A DNA stretch of 19,768 nucleotides. Source: Alphaproteobacteria bacterium UBA6411 (GTDB lineage: Bacteria; Pseudomonadota; Alphaproteobacteria; CAAGCB01; CAG-977). Both the position numbers and the translations under genes were made by a program. This document shows positions 1 to 6,070 of the stretch, one piece after another; position 1 is the first letter of the stretch; each line of letters begins with the position of its first letter. The stretch lies in assembly GCA_002438565.1 (NCBI GenBank), contig DJPN01000031.1:1-19768 (forward strand), read 5' to 3'. The notes beneath the pieces were generated by a model. That model did no database searches, had not been told where the DNA came from, and was given only the letters and a program-made list of their open reading frames with translations.

Positions 1-90
1 TTGCAGGAACGGATGACAAAAGTCGAAGACCGCAGCGCGTCCAACACTCACCGCCTTGACGACCTGTATATGAAACGGAGGGGACGATGA
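1..90 (+). CDS. C-terminal end of a phage coiled-coil protein (partial)
   Basis: Frame 1 is open from the window edge to a TGA at 88-90. The visible 29 residues are highly charged (ERMTKVEDRSASNTHRLDD is the central stretch), which suits the end of a coiled coil or a cytoplasmic tail. The stop overlaps the start of the next gene as ATGA, so the two are translationally coupled in a phage lysis module. Small coiled-coil proteins of the XhlA kind often sit directly before endolysin genes, but too little is visible here to assign a family. The gene begins outside the window. Confidence 0.55.
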   Translation: MQERMTKVEDRSASNTHRLDDLYMKRRGR

Positions 91-467
91 AAAACTATTT
101 CACCAAAGCGGAAGAACAATGCCCCTGTTGCAAAACGGGGGCTTTTGTTTCGGATTTCCGCGACAAACTGAACAAGGCAAGGGCGGCGGCAAACGTCGCC
201 TTTGTCATAACCAGCGGATTCCGCTGCCCGAAACACAACGCCGAAGTCGGAGGAAAGCCGAACTCCGCGCATTTGGCAGGGCTTGCCGCCGACATTCTGA
301 CTTCGGACAGGCAAAAGAACGGAACGCTGAAAGAGAACGCTTGGCGGCGGCAACGCATTATCGACGCTTTGCGTTCGGTCGGTTTTACCCGAATCGGCAT
401 TGCGCGGCATTTCGTCCACGTCGATGACGATTTGACCAAGCCGCAAAATGTCACTTGGCTCTATTAG
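87..467 (+). CDS. Phage endolysin, peptidase M15 family (VanY/M15_3-like)
   Basis: This 126-residue protein is predicted to cut peptide cross-links or stem peptides in peptidoglycan and so to act as the lysin of the phage. The zinc-site pattern of the M15 family is complete: SGFRCPKHNAEVGG at about 43-56, then SAHLAGLAADI with His62 and Asp69, and HFVHVD with His111. A CPCC cluster at 12-15 matches the cysteine-rich N-terminal part seen in many phage members. The length is normal for a single-domain phage M15 lysin. No signal peptide is visible, so export would need a holin; the next gene is a candidate. The start overlaps the upstream stop by ATGA and an SD-like GGAGGGG lies just before it. 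Activity (L-Ala-D-Glu or D-Ala-D-Ala type) cannot be told from sequence alone. Confidence 0.88.
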   Translation: MKNYFTKAEEQCPCCKTGAFVSDFRDKLNKARAAANVAFVITSGFRCPKHNAEVGGKPNSAHLAGLAADILTSDRQKNGTLKENAWRRQRIIDALRSVGFTRIGIARHFVHVDDDLTKPQNVTWLY

Positions 468-481
468 GAAAGGAAATGCTT

Positions 482-799
482 ATGGAAAACATCATAAATT
501 CAATTTTACTGTTCGCTTTGGCTCACACGGATATCGCTTGGGTCGCCGTCGCGCTGTCGCTGCTGGGAACGATTATCGCCGTGCTGACGGTCGTCAAACC
601 CGCCGCGTTCTGGGCGGTCAAGCTGACCAAAACCGAAAAAGACGACGCGTTCGTCAAGCGGCTGTACGACATTGTCGAGGGAACGGCAATCGACTGGAAG
701 CCCTACGTCGCCCTGTTCCGCAGACGTAACCCCAAAGCCGCCGACGTGCTGGACAAGTTCGCCATCAAGGACAAAGACGAGTTGTCAAGCGATACTTGA
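482..799 (+). CDS. Small membrane protein, candidate holin
   Basis: A 105-residue protein whose first 55 residues contain two closely spaced hydrophobic stretches (NSILLFALAHTDIAW and VAVALSLLGTIIAVLTVV), followed by a charged tail rich in Lys, Asp and Arg. It lies 14 bp after the endolysin. Small size, N-terminal membrane segments, charged cytoplasmic tail and position next to the lysin are what one expects of a holin or holin-associated protein, but I recognise no specific family. I chose the ATG at 482 because AGGAAAGGA ends 7 nt upstream; an ATG at 476 sits too close to that site, and a TTG at 455 would overlap the lysin. A strong bidirectional terminator follows the stop. Confidence 0.6.
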   Translation: MENIINSILLFALAHTDIAWVAVALSLLGTIIAVLTVVKPAAFWAVKLTKTEKDDAFVKRLYDIVEGTAIDWKPYVALFRRRNPKAADVLDKFAIKDKDELSSDT

Positions 800-810
800 C
801 GACTGAAAGA

Positions 811-841
811 AAAACGGCGGAGGGCAACCCCCGCCGCTTTT
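811..841. terminator. Bidirectional rho-independent terminator
   Basis: CGGCGG (815-820) pairs with CCGCCG (831-836), and GGG/CCC continues the stem inside it with a CAA loop and one bulged A. An A run lies on the left flank and a T run on the right, so it can stop the plus-strand lysis transcript (ending 799) and the minus-strand antirepressor transcript (ending 856). Confidence 0.8.
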
Positions 842-855
842 CGCTAAATATGCAA

Positions 856-1455
856 TCAGCCTTGTTTGACGGCGTTCAGCGCGGCGCGGTAAACCCGACC
901 GACCGCCGTGTAATAGTCGTTCCGTATGGCTTCCAGCAGGCTTTTTTCCTGCGGGGACACCGCCATACCGATGCAACGGTGGCTTTCGTGTTCTTTGACT
1001 TCGTTTTCAATGGCGCAAATCAGCGCGTTCGGGTCAAACGTCGGCGCGGGCAAAGCGGCGATTTCGTCGCGCACCGCTTTTGACGCGCATTTTTTGACAA
1101 TGCCCCCGATGGCTTTTGCGTCCAACGCGGAAGCTTTGCCGTCCCGCGTTTCAATCAAATCCAGCACCCAGCGGCGAAACTCTTTCGCAACGGGCGTTTT
1201 TGCGAACATCGCCAGCAGATGACAGCCGCGCAAACTGAAAACACGGACATCCCGCATTTTTCCATCAACTGCCCGCAATTTGCGGGTTGTCGACATCGCG
1301 GGCGTGAACTCGTCGGCGTGGCGGCTGTATAATTCGCAAACGCGTTGCGGCTGGGCGTAGTTTAAAGCAGTCGCGATTTGCGACATGTTCAAAAACGGCT
1401 GACCGTTGACAATAATGGGGGTGATTTTGGTTGATTTAAAAGTTAATTCTCGCAT
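856..1455 (-). CDS. Phage antirepressor with N-terminal BRO-N-like domain
   Basis: A 199-residue protein. Residues 1-105 resemble the BRO-N/prophage antirepressor domain: FLNMSQIATALNY (21-33), the ELYSRHADEF segment, VRVFSLRGCHLLAMFAKTP (70-88) and KEFRRWVLDLIE (91-102). Such proteins antagonise the phage repressor and trigger induction. The C-terminal half (about 110-199) is helical and charged and matches no domain I recognise. The ATG at 1455 is preferred because AAAAAAAGGAT lies 8 nt upstream; a GTG at 1509 in the same frame would add 18 basic residues but has no SD. The 5' leader contains two C4-like antisense units and a target block at 1509-1531, which indicates post-transcriptional control like that of the P1 ant gene. 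It is transcribed against the lysis genes and ends at the shared terminator. Confidence 0.8.
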   Translation of the reverse strand: MRELTFKSTKITPIIVNGQPFLNMSQIATALNYAQPQRVCELYSRHADEFTPAMSTTRKLRAVDGKMRDVRVFSLRGCHLLAMFAKTPVAKEFRRWVLDLIETRDGKASALDAKAIGGIVKKCASKAVRDEIAALPAPTFDPNALICAIENEVKEHESHRCIGMAVSPQEKSLLEAIRNDYYTAVGRVYRAALNAVKQG

Positions 1456-1508
1456 GTGCTTAATCCTTTTTTTAGAAACCCGTTTGAAATGCGAAGCGGG
1501 CGGACGCA

Positions 1509-1531
1509 CTAAAAGCCGATTAAGTAGCTTT
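1509..1531 (-). promoter_or_regulatory. C4 antisense target block in antirepressor leader
   Basis: Read on the minus strand, AAAGCTACTTAATC (1531-1518) can pair with GATTAAGCGGCTTT (1618-1605), 13 of 14 positions as RNA counting one G-U. The directly following GGCTTTTAG (1517-1509) can pair with CTGAAAGCC (1636-1628), 9 of 9 counting one G-U. Two arms thus face two adjacent targets in reverse order, the arrangement known for a'/b' and a/b of the P1 c4 RNA. The block lies about 55 nt upstream of the antirepressor start codon. Confidence 0.7.
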
Positions 1532-1532
1532 G

Positions 1533-1630
1533 GCAGGTATTCAATGTATTTCCTGCTCTAATCCGCCCAAAATGGGCATAAAAAATACACTCTGACGGGG
1601 TGTGAAAGCCGCTTAATCAAGTTTTTAGGC
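1533..1630 (-). ncRNA. C4-like antisense RNA, unit 1 (proximal to antirepressor)
   Basis: A minus-strand structured element in the antirepressor leader; ends are approximate. Visible pairings, in plus-strand positions: GAAAGCC (1604-1610) with GGCTTTC (1628-1634); a small hairpin ACAC/GTGT (1587-1590 and 1600-1604) enclosing CTGACGGG; GCCC/GGGC (1565-1568 and 1574-1577) inside TGTATTT/AAATACA (1545-1551 and 1583-1589); and GCAGG/CCTGC (1533-1537 and 1552-1556). Some of these are alternatives. Blocks shared with unit 2 include GCTCTAATC, GGGCATAAAAAA and CTGACGGG. A promoter with TTGACA and 17-bp spacing precedes it. By analogy with P1/P7 c4, the RNA would bind the leader and block antirepressor expression, giving superinfection immunity. 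The match to C4 rests on architecture and recall of the family, not a covariance search. Confidence 0.68.
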
Positions 1631-1635
1631 TTTCA

Positions 1636-1664
1636 GCATAACCGTTGCCGGATTCTATTGTCAA
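1636..1664 (-). promoter_or_regulatory. Sigma-70 promoter of C4-like unit 1
   Basis: Minus strand: TTGACA (1664-1659), 17-bp spacer, TTATGC (1641-1636). A start near 1629-1631 would place the antisense arm b' close to the 5' end of the RNA. The a' arm (1636-1628) would be only partly included unless transcription comes from the upstream unit. Confidence 0.65.
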
Positions 1665-1699
1665 TCTTTTTTTGATTTTGATGCCTTGACCCGCAAGGC

Positions 1700-1827
1700 G
1701 TCGGGAGTGAAAAACACGCTCTAATCGTGCCGCCGTCCTTACGGATAGGCGCTCCCGACATAAATCGGGCATAAAAAAGACGTACTGACGGGACGTTGAC
1801 CGTTAGAGATGAGTTTTTCAGGCTCAA
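1700..1827 (-). ncRNA. C4-like antisense RNA, unit 2 (distal copy)
   Basis: A second minus-strand element with the same order of conserved blocks as unit 1: AGCCTGAAAAACTC near its 5' end, CCCGTCAG inside an ACGT/ACGT hairpin (1780-1795), TTTTTTATGCCCG, then GATTAGAGC. It adds a perfect 8-bp closing stem GTCGGGAG/CTCCCGAC (1700-1707 and 1752-1759) and an inner CCGT/ACGG hairpin. ACCGTT/AACGGT (1798-1803 and 1832-1837) corresponds in position to the first stem of unit 1. Its upstream arm TGCCTTGAGCC (1831-1821) can pair with GGGTCAAGGCA (1692-1682), 10 of 11, a target that precedes no gene of its own. Sequence outside the core blocks is well diverged from unit 1, so this is not a recent duplication. 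Confidence 0.6.
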
Positions 1828-1832
1828 GGCAA

Positions 1833-1861
1833 ACGGTAGCAAAGCACGGAGTCGCTGTCAA
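1833..1861 (-). promoter_or_regulatory. Sigma-70 promoter of C4-like unit 2
   Basis: Minus strand: TTGACA (1861-1856), 17-bp spacer, TACCGT (1838-1833). It has the same -35 sequence, spacing and position relative to the RNA core as the unit 1 promoter, which supports both calls. Confidence 0.6.
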
Positions 1862-1885
1862 GCAATTTATGAAAGGATACAAACA

Positions 1886-2086
1886 ATGGACAATCTGATT
1901 GTCGGCGGATTTTGCGGCGCGCTGGTCGCGGGATTATGCGCTTTGAGTTATTTGCTTGGAAAAAAGGAAAAAGAAAATGACGTTTTCAAAAACAAAGAAA
2001 AGACGGCTGACAAAGTGCGCCGCCTGCGCGATTCTTTGCTTGATGACGATGTGCGCGACAAGCTGCACGACCGTTTTAAACGGTGA
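1886..2086 (+). CDS. Putative i-spanin (Rz-like) small membrane protein
   Basis: A 66-residue protein with one N-terminal membrane segment (about 4-24, LIVGGFCGALVAGLCALSYLL) followed by a highly charged, probably helical tail (LGKKEKEND, then DSLLDDDVRDKLHDRFKR). The layout fits an inner-membrane spanin subunit, although it is much shorter than lambda Rz. The start at 1886 follows AAAGGA with good spacing. The best support is the next gene, which begins inside this one in another frame and encodes a lipoprotein, the hallmark of Rz/Rz1 pairs. It could otherwise be an unrelated small phage membrane protein. Confidence 0.55.
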   Translation: MDNLIVGGFCGALVAGLCALSYLLGKKEKENDVFKNKEKTADKVRRLRDSLLDDDVRDKLHDRFKR

Positions 2087-2198
2087 TTTCTGCGACGTGT
2101 ATCAGCCCGTTTATGCCGATTACGAACGCGACACCCCCGAAACAATCCGGCAAGTGGACGCGAATAACGTCGTGTACGATAAAATGTGCGCTCTTTGA
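1977..2198 (+). CDS. Putative o-spanin (Rz1-like) lipoprotein, nested start
   Basis: A 73-residue protein starting inside the Rz-like gene in the +1 frame and running 112 bp past its stop. It has a basic N-terminus (KTKKRR), a hydrophobic stretch (about 14-27) and a lipobox-like ATSC with Cys30 as the likely lipidated residue. The mature part contains FCDVYQPVYADYERDT followed by ETIRQVDANN and a C-terminal Cys, a pattern I associate with short phage Rz1-like or phage membrane lipoproteins. The ATG at 1977 has AAGGA 8 nt upstream. The two spanin-like proteins would link inner and outer membranes for the last step of lysis. A host-lipoprotein origin cannot be fully excluded. Confidence 0.62.
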   Translation: MTFSKTKKRRLTKCAACAILCLMTMCATSCTTVLNGDFCDVYQPVYADYERDTPETIRQVDANNVVYDKMCAL

Positions 2199-2255
2199 TT
2201 GTTTTTATTGCATTTGCAACATAAATCCGTAAAAAAACGGGGAGTTCTTCGGATA

Positions 2256-2291
2256 CAGAAAAAGCCTTGAAGCGGCGGACTTCAAGGCTTT
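2256..2291 (-). terminator. Terminator after tRNA-Val
   Basis: A perfect 12-bp stem, AAAGCCTTGAAG (2261-2272) with CTTCAAGGCTTT (2280-2291), with a 7-nt loop. On the minus strand the stem runs into five Ts and lies 7 nt beyond the CCA end of tRNA-Val. Confidence 0.85.
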
Positions 2292-2297
2292 AAGAAT

Positions 2298-2372
<75 letters not shown>

Positions 2373-2408
2373 GTTGTTGTTGATTATCTCAACAAGATGA
2401 TTTATGCT

Positions 2409-2435
2409 TTTATAGGTTTTGAAATCCGATTGCAA
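2409..2435 (-). promoter_or_regulatory. Promoter of tRNA-Val
   Basis: Minus strand: TTGCAA (2435-2430) and CTATAAAA with the -10 TATAAA at 2414-2409 (spacer 15, or 17 if the -10 is shifted by 2). The layout CTTGCAA-N14-CTATA is identical to that before tRNA-Asp at 7052-7079, which suggests a stable-RNA promoter type in this genome. Confidence 0.55.
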
Positions 2436-2464
2436 GCAAAAAATGACATAAAGGATAAAAAAGT

Positions 2465-3325
2465 TTGGCGACCCGTGAAAATTACCCGCCGTATCTGTTG
2501 CAAAAGAACGGAAAATCCGCCGTTCCGCTGCTGATTGCGTCGCCGCACAGCGGAACGTTTTATCCCGAACGGCTGTTCAAGCTGTCCGATTTGAAGCTGG
2601 CCGATTTCCAAAAATACGAAGATCCCGCCGTCGCCGACTTGTTTTCCTTTGCGCCCGCCATGGGGATTCCTTTGCTGTCCGCCGTGTACGGGCGCGCTTG
2701 GGTCGATTTGAACCGTCATCCTTTGGAGCTTGACCCCGCTTTGTTTTTTGACGAAATTCCGCCGCAGGCTTTGGCCGATTCGCCGCGCGTCAAGGCGGGA
2801 TACGGCGTGATTCCCGCGCGCTTGAGTCCGACCGTTCCCGTTTATCCGAAACCGCTGTTGTGGGCGAAAGAGCAGGCGCGCCTGACGCGAATCCATTTCC
2901 CGTATCACGCCGCTTTGACTGATTTAATCAAGAAAAATATTGCCGTTTTCGGATATTCCGTGCTGATTGACGCCCATTCAATGCCGACTCTGCCGCCCGA
3001 ACATTGCGCCAAAGGACAAATGCCCGACATTGTTCTGGGGGATGCGGACGGAATGTCGTGTTCGCCCGCTTTGACTGCGGCGGCGGCCGATATTTTGCGC
3101 GATTTGGGATTTTTTGTGACTGTCAATCTGCCGTATGCGGGGGCGTACACAACGCGGTATTACGGGCATCCGGACCGTAAAAGCCACGTTCTGCAAATCG
3201 AAATTGCGCGCGCGTTGTATTGGGATGCGGCGAATCATCAAGCATCAGAAAATTTTAAGGATTTGTGGTTTAAGTTGTCTTTGTTTACGGAACGTTTGAT
3301 TCGCTTTATCAAAACAAAGAAATGA
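2465..3325 (+). CDS. N-formylglutamate amidohydrolase family protein
   Basis: A 286-residue cytoplasmic protein of the N-formylglutamate amidohydrolase (HutG2/FGase-like) family, which cleaves N-formyl-L-glutamate to formate and glutamate or acts on related N-acyl amino acids. Family blocks visible: ASPHSGTFYP (25-34), WVDLNRHPLELD (79-90), HFPYH (144-148), VLIDAHSMP (166-174), DIVLGDADG (188-196) and the C-terminal YAGAYTTRYYG followed by VLQIEIARALY. The start is a TTG with AAAGGAT upstream; no in-frame ATG fits better. The last codons overlap the start of the secreted lytic transglycosylase by ATGA. No histidine-degradation genes are nearby, so the true substrate in this organism is open. 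Confidence 0.85.
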   Translation: MATRENYPPYLLQKNGKSAVPLLIASPHSGTFYPERLFKLSDLKLADFQKYEDPAVADLFSFAPAMGIPLLSAVYGRAWVDLNRHPLELDPALFFDEIPPQALADSPRVKAGYGVIPARLSPTVPVYPKPLLWAKEQARLTRIHFPYHAALTDLIKKNIAVFGYSVLIDAHSMPTLPPEHCAKGQMPDIVLGDADGMSCSPALTAAAADILRDLGFFVTVNLPYAGAYTTRYYGHPDRKSHVLQIEIARALYWDAANHQASENFKDLWFKLSLFTERLIRFIKTKK

Positions 3326-4116
3326 AAAAAGCAGTTTTAGCCTTGTTTTTTGCCGTGTTGTCCTGCCCTGCGCGGGCGGATGATTCGCTGCTGTGTCTGC
3401 AGGAAACGGCGCGGCAGGAACTAAAAAGGCAAATTCAGCCGAATTTGCTCAGTGCGATTGCTCTGGTAGAAAGCGGCCGATATTCAAAAACTTACCCGAC
3501 GGGGGTGGCGTGGCCGTGGACGGTTTCCGCGGACGGCAAGGGAGCTTTTTACAAAACCAAAGCCGACGCGATAAAGGCGGTCGAAGAACTGCAAAAAAAC
3601 GGAGCGGACAATATTGATGTCGGGTGCATGCAAATCAGTTTGAAATTTCATCCAGACGCTTTCAAATCCGTCGAGGACGCTTTCGATCCCGCTCAAAACG
3701 TGGCTTATGCGGCGGATTTTTTGAAACGCAACCATGCCGACACGAAATCGTGGGGGCTGGCGGCAACCCGTTATCATTCCCGAACGGCGCACAAAGCCTA
3801 TAAATACGAAGACAAATTGTTGGACAAATGGAAGCTGCTGGCCGAGCACGGCAACCCCGCGAAGCCGACGCAAAAAGCCGTTGTGCATGACGTTTCAAAA
3901 CAAAAAGTGCGCGAACTGAACCGCGCGGCAAAGATGGCCGAACGCAAAGCCAAAGCCGCCGAAAACGACAAAAAAATCAAGGCGGGAAGCGATGAGGCGA
4001 AGCAACAGGCCACCGCATGGCGCAAGGCGAAACTGGAGGCTTATATGGCGGCGAAACGCGCCAAAATCGAAGACGAGCCGATTTTTGAAGACGTGCGGAC
4101 AAAAGCTGCGCCTTGA
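3322..4116 (+). CDS. Secreted lytic transglycosylase (SLT domain) with charged tail
   Basis: 264 residues. Residues 1-19 form a signal peptide ending in ARA. The SLT lysozyme-like fold spans roughly 35-160: IALVES with catalytic Glu50, VGCMQIS at 100-106, NVAYAADFL (126-134) and ATRYHSR (148-154). It would cleave peptidoglycan glycan strands in the periplasm, forming 1,6-anhydro-muropeptides. The C-terminal 90 residues are Lys/Ala/Glu-rich and probably helical, not part of the catalytic fold. The ATG overlaps the upstream stop (ATGA), so it is co-translated with the amidohydrolase. It is a host housekeeping type rather than a phage tail transglycosylase, judging from its small size and signal peptide. 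Peptidoglycan recycling or secretion-system assembly are both possible roles. Confidence 0.85.
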   Translation: MKKAVLALFFAVLSCPARADDSLLCLQETARQELKRQIQPNLLSAIALVESGRYSKTYPTGVAWPWTVSADGKGAFYKTKADAIKAVEELQKNGADNIDVGCMQISLKFHPDAFKSVEDAFDPAQNVAYAADFLKRNHADTKSWGLAATRYHSRTAHKAYKYEDKLLDKWKLLAEHGNPAKPTQKAVVHDVSKQKVRELNRAAKMAERKAKAAENDKKIKAGSDEAKQQATAWRKAKLEAYMAAKRAKIEDEPIFEDVRTKAAP

Positions 4117-4147
4117 ACGGAATTTTCCGGATTTTAGACAAAAAAGC

Positions 4148-4177
4148 TTGATTGTCGGGTGTGTTTTTTCTTATACT
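4148..4177 (+). promoter_or_regulatory. Promoter of RNase J-like gene
   Basis: TTGATT (4148-4153), 18-bp spacer, TATACT (4172-4177). The transcript would begin near 4184, after the possible upstream start at ATG 4180, which supports the start at 4213 for the gene. Confidence 0.6.
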
Positions 4178-4212
4178 CTATGAAAATAAAGTTTTTCTGC
4201 GGGAAAAGGAAA

Positions 4213-5781
4213 ATGAGCCAAGACGCTTTGTATTGGAGTCCGCGCGGCGGAAACAATGTCCAGGACGGCTGGGGCAGCTGCCACAAATTCACGTCCGAAC
4301 AAACGAATGTTGAAACGGGGAAAATCGAAAAAGATACGATTATCGTCGATTTGGGACAGCATGAACGTCCTTCGATGTTCGGTGGCGGACAGTATGACAG
4401 GGTGGTTCCCGATTTGGCCGACTGTTTGGACGTGCTGAACTGTCCGTCTGTCGACGAATCCGACAAAGCCAAGGCGATTTTTTTGACTCACGGTCATTCC
4501 GACCATATTTCCGGCGTGTTCGCTTACGCTATGGCGGGGGTGAAGCTGCCGCCCGTGTACGGTTCCGAATTTACGCTGAACATGGTGAAAAAGGGATTCG
4601 TCGAACGCGGCATTCCCGCCGATAAACAGCCTGAACTGCATGAAATCAAAGCGGGGCAGACGGTTGAAATCGGTAATATAAAAGTCCGTTCGATGCAGGC
4701 GTCCCATTCGATTCCGGGGGCTTTGAGCTTCAAGATTTCCAACGATTCGACGGCGATTTTTCACACGGGCGACACAAAGGGCGACGAATCGTCTTATCTG
4801 CAGGGCGGGGTGAACTTTGCGGATTATGCTGAAATCGCCAAAGAGGGCAAAATCGATTTGATGACGTTCGACGGCACGACGGCGGCGCGCAAAGGGCATG
4901 CGACTTACGAATCGGAAATTTTCGATTGCTATGACCAGCTGTTTGCGGAAAACCGCAAACATCAGATGATTGTTCCTTTGGCGGCGGCGCATTGCGAACG
5001 GCTGGCGACGGTCATTGCGGCGGCGGCGAAAAACGGCAAGAACGTTATTCTGAACGGCGGTCCGTCCATGGACACCAATTTGCTGGGATTGCAGATGTCG
5101 GGCATCGATTTGGCGAAAAAATTTCCGAATATTGCGGTCGTCGGCGTGAAAAATCCCAAGGCGGATACGCTGAATCCCAAAGATACGATAACCGTAACGA
5201 CGGGAATCTATATGGAAAAGGATTCGCCGTTCGTTCAATATTTGCAGGGTAAAAACAACGGGTTCAAGTTTGCCAAAGACGCGGTGATTATCGCGCCTTT
5301 GACCACGGACAAAAACGAAAAAATGGCGTTTTTGATGGCGACGTCGGAACGCGCCCAAGGGCACACGATTATCACGGCGGCGACGCGTCCCAAGATGTAC
5401 GGTTCGGGGCACGCGCAGGCGGACGATTTCCGCCGCATTGCGGGGATTTTAAAGCCGCGGACGGTTGCGCCGATTCACACGCGCACACCGGGGGCGGACG
5501 ATTTCAACAAATTGGCGGCGGAGGAGGGGTACGGCACTTTCCCGCGTCAAATCAAAAACGGCGAAATCGTCAAAGTAACAAACAAAGAATGTGAGCTTAT
5601 CGTCCAAGACCGTCAGCAATGGTTCGGTGTGAAAATCAAAGGCAATACGGCGGACTTTACGCCGATTAAGGACACAAGCTTCAAAACGGCCGAGCTGAAG
5701 CGTCAGCGGGATGCTTACCGCGCGCAGCTGGAAACGCAAAAGCGCGTGTGCTTGGCAAAATTGGCGGGACGGTCGAAATGA
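4213..5781 (+). CDS. RNase J-like metallo-beta-lactamase/beta-CASP hydrolase
   Basis: A 522-residue protein with the order of RNase J: beta-lactamase core with FLTHGHSDH (90-98), ASHSIPGA (163-170) and FHTGDTKGD (183-191), beta-CASP insert from about 215 to 380, then YGSGHAQADDF (396-406) and a terminal metal-ligand region APIHTRTP (419-426) where RNase J has a PVHGE motif. It should be a zinc-dependent RNase, 5'-exo and/or endonucleolytic, in RNA decay. It differs from canonical RNase J: the usual TGSQGEP motif is TTGIYMEKD (329-337), and the N-terminus lacks the typical GGxxEIGMN block. I class it as a divergent family member. ATG 4213 follows AAAAGGA, though with only 2 nt between; the promoter position argues against earlier starts. 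The stop overlaps the next start (ATGA). Confidence 0.75.
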   Translation: MSQDALYWSPRGGNNVQDGWGSCHKFTSEQTNVETGKIEKDTIIVDLGQHERPSMFGGGQYDRVVPDLADCLDVLNCPSVDESDKAKAIFLTHGHSDHISGVFAYAMAGVKLPPVYGSEFTLNMVKKGFVERGIPADKQPELHEIKAGQTVEIGNIKVRSMQASHSIPGALSFKISNDSTAIFHTGDTKGDESSYLQGGVNFADYAEIAKEGKIDLMTFDGTTAARKGHATYESEIFDCYDQLFAENRKHQMIVPLAAAHCERLATVIAAAAKNGKNVILNGGPSMDTNLLGLQMSGIDLAKKFPNIAVVGVKNPKADTLNPKDTITVTTGIYMEKDSPFVQYLQGKNNGFKFAKDAVIIAPLTTDKNEKMAFLMATSERAQGHTIITAATRPKMYGSGHAQADDFRRIAGILKPRTVAPIHTRTPGADDFNKLAAEEGYGTFPRQIKNGEIVKVTNKECELIVQDRQQWFGVKIKGNTADFTPIKDTSFKTAELKRQRDAYRAQLETQKRVCLAKLAGRSK

Positions 5782-6011
5782 TGTGGGACGATTTTTTGCC
5801 GCTGGGTCAGGCTTTGGAAGCGCGCTTTCCCGAAACGGACGTGCTGTCGGTTTCGGATGCCGAATTAAAGGGAATGCTTGCCGCTTTGCCGATGACGGAC
5901 GGGGCGGAAGAGATGCCCGAATCGGCGGACTTTTTCTATAAGGTCAAAGTCGCATGGATTCAAGCGCGGCGCACCGAACCCGCCGATACGTCGATGGAAG
6001 CCGACTTGTAA
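5778..6011 (+). CDS. IscX-like (YfhJ) small acidic protein
   Basis: 77 residues, strongly acidic. MWDDFLPLGQALEARFPETD (2-21) followed by VSDAELKGMLAALP and a C-terminal KVAWIQAR matches the layout of IscX, where a W-x-D segment, a short helix with EAL, a D-rich loop and a final AWxxxR helix occur in about 65-75 residues. IscX binds IscS and modulates Fe-S cluster assembly. The ATG at 5778 overlaps the RNase J-like stop (ATGA), so translation is coupled. No isc genes are present around it, which is unusual for IscX and lowers confidence. The next gene begins 60 bp later. Confidence 0.5.
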   Translation: MMWDDFLPLGQALEARFPETDVLSVSDAELKGMLAALPMTDGAEEMPESADFFYKVKVAWIQARRTEPADTSMEADL

Positions 6012-6070
6012 TATTTATTTGATTTTCCTTTCGCGTGTGTCATTCTGTTTGAAAACGAAAGGATTTTGCC

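Noticed and set aside
1456..1509. N-terminal extension of the antirepressor from GTG 1509
   Set aside because: No SD before the GTG, whereas ATG 1455 has AAAGGAT at good distance; the extension is basic and unlike the BRO-N start.
1633..1842. Minus-strand 69-residue reading frame across C4-like unit 2
   Set aside because: It covers a promoter and a structured RNA element, has no convincing SD, and its residues follow from the conserved RNA blocks. Reminiscent of the Icd/Ash-type frames called over such RNAs, but not supported as a gene.
1509..1861. Mini-ykkC or self-cleaving ribozyme as explanation of the CTGACGGG hairpins
   Set aside because: The paired hairpins lack the spacing of mini-ykkC and the required hammerhead or twister core bases; complementarity to the antirepressor leader and the minus-strand promoters fit C4 better.
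4118..4135. Possible terminator CGGA/TCCG after the lytic transglycosylase
   Set aside because: Only four pairs and a broken T run; too weak to call.
4159..4212. Earlier starts for the RNase J-like gene (4159, 4180)
   Set aside because: Both lie upstream of the transcription start expected from TTGATT-N18-TATACT, and lack an SD.
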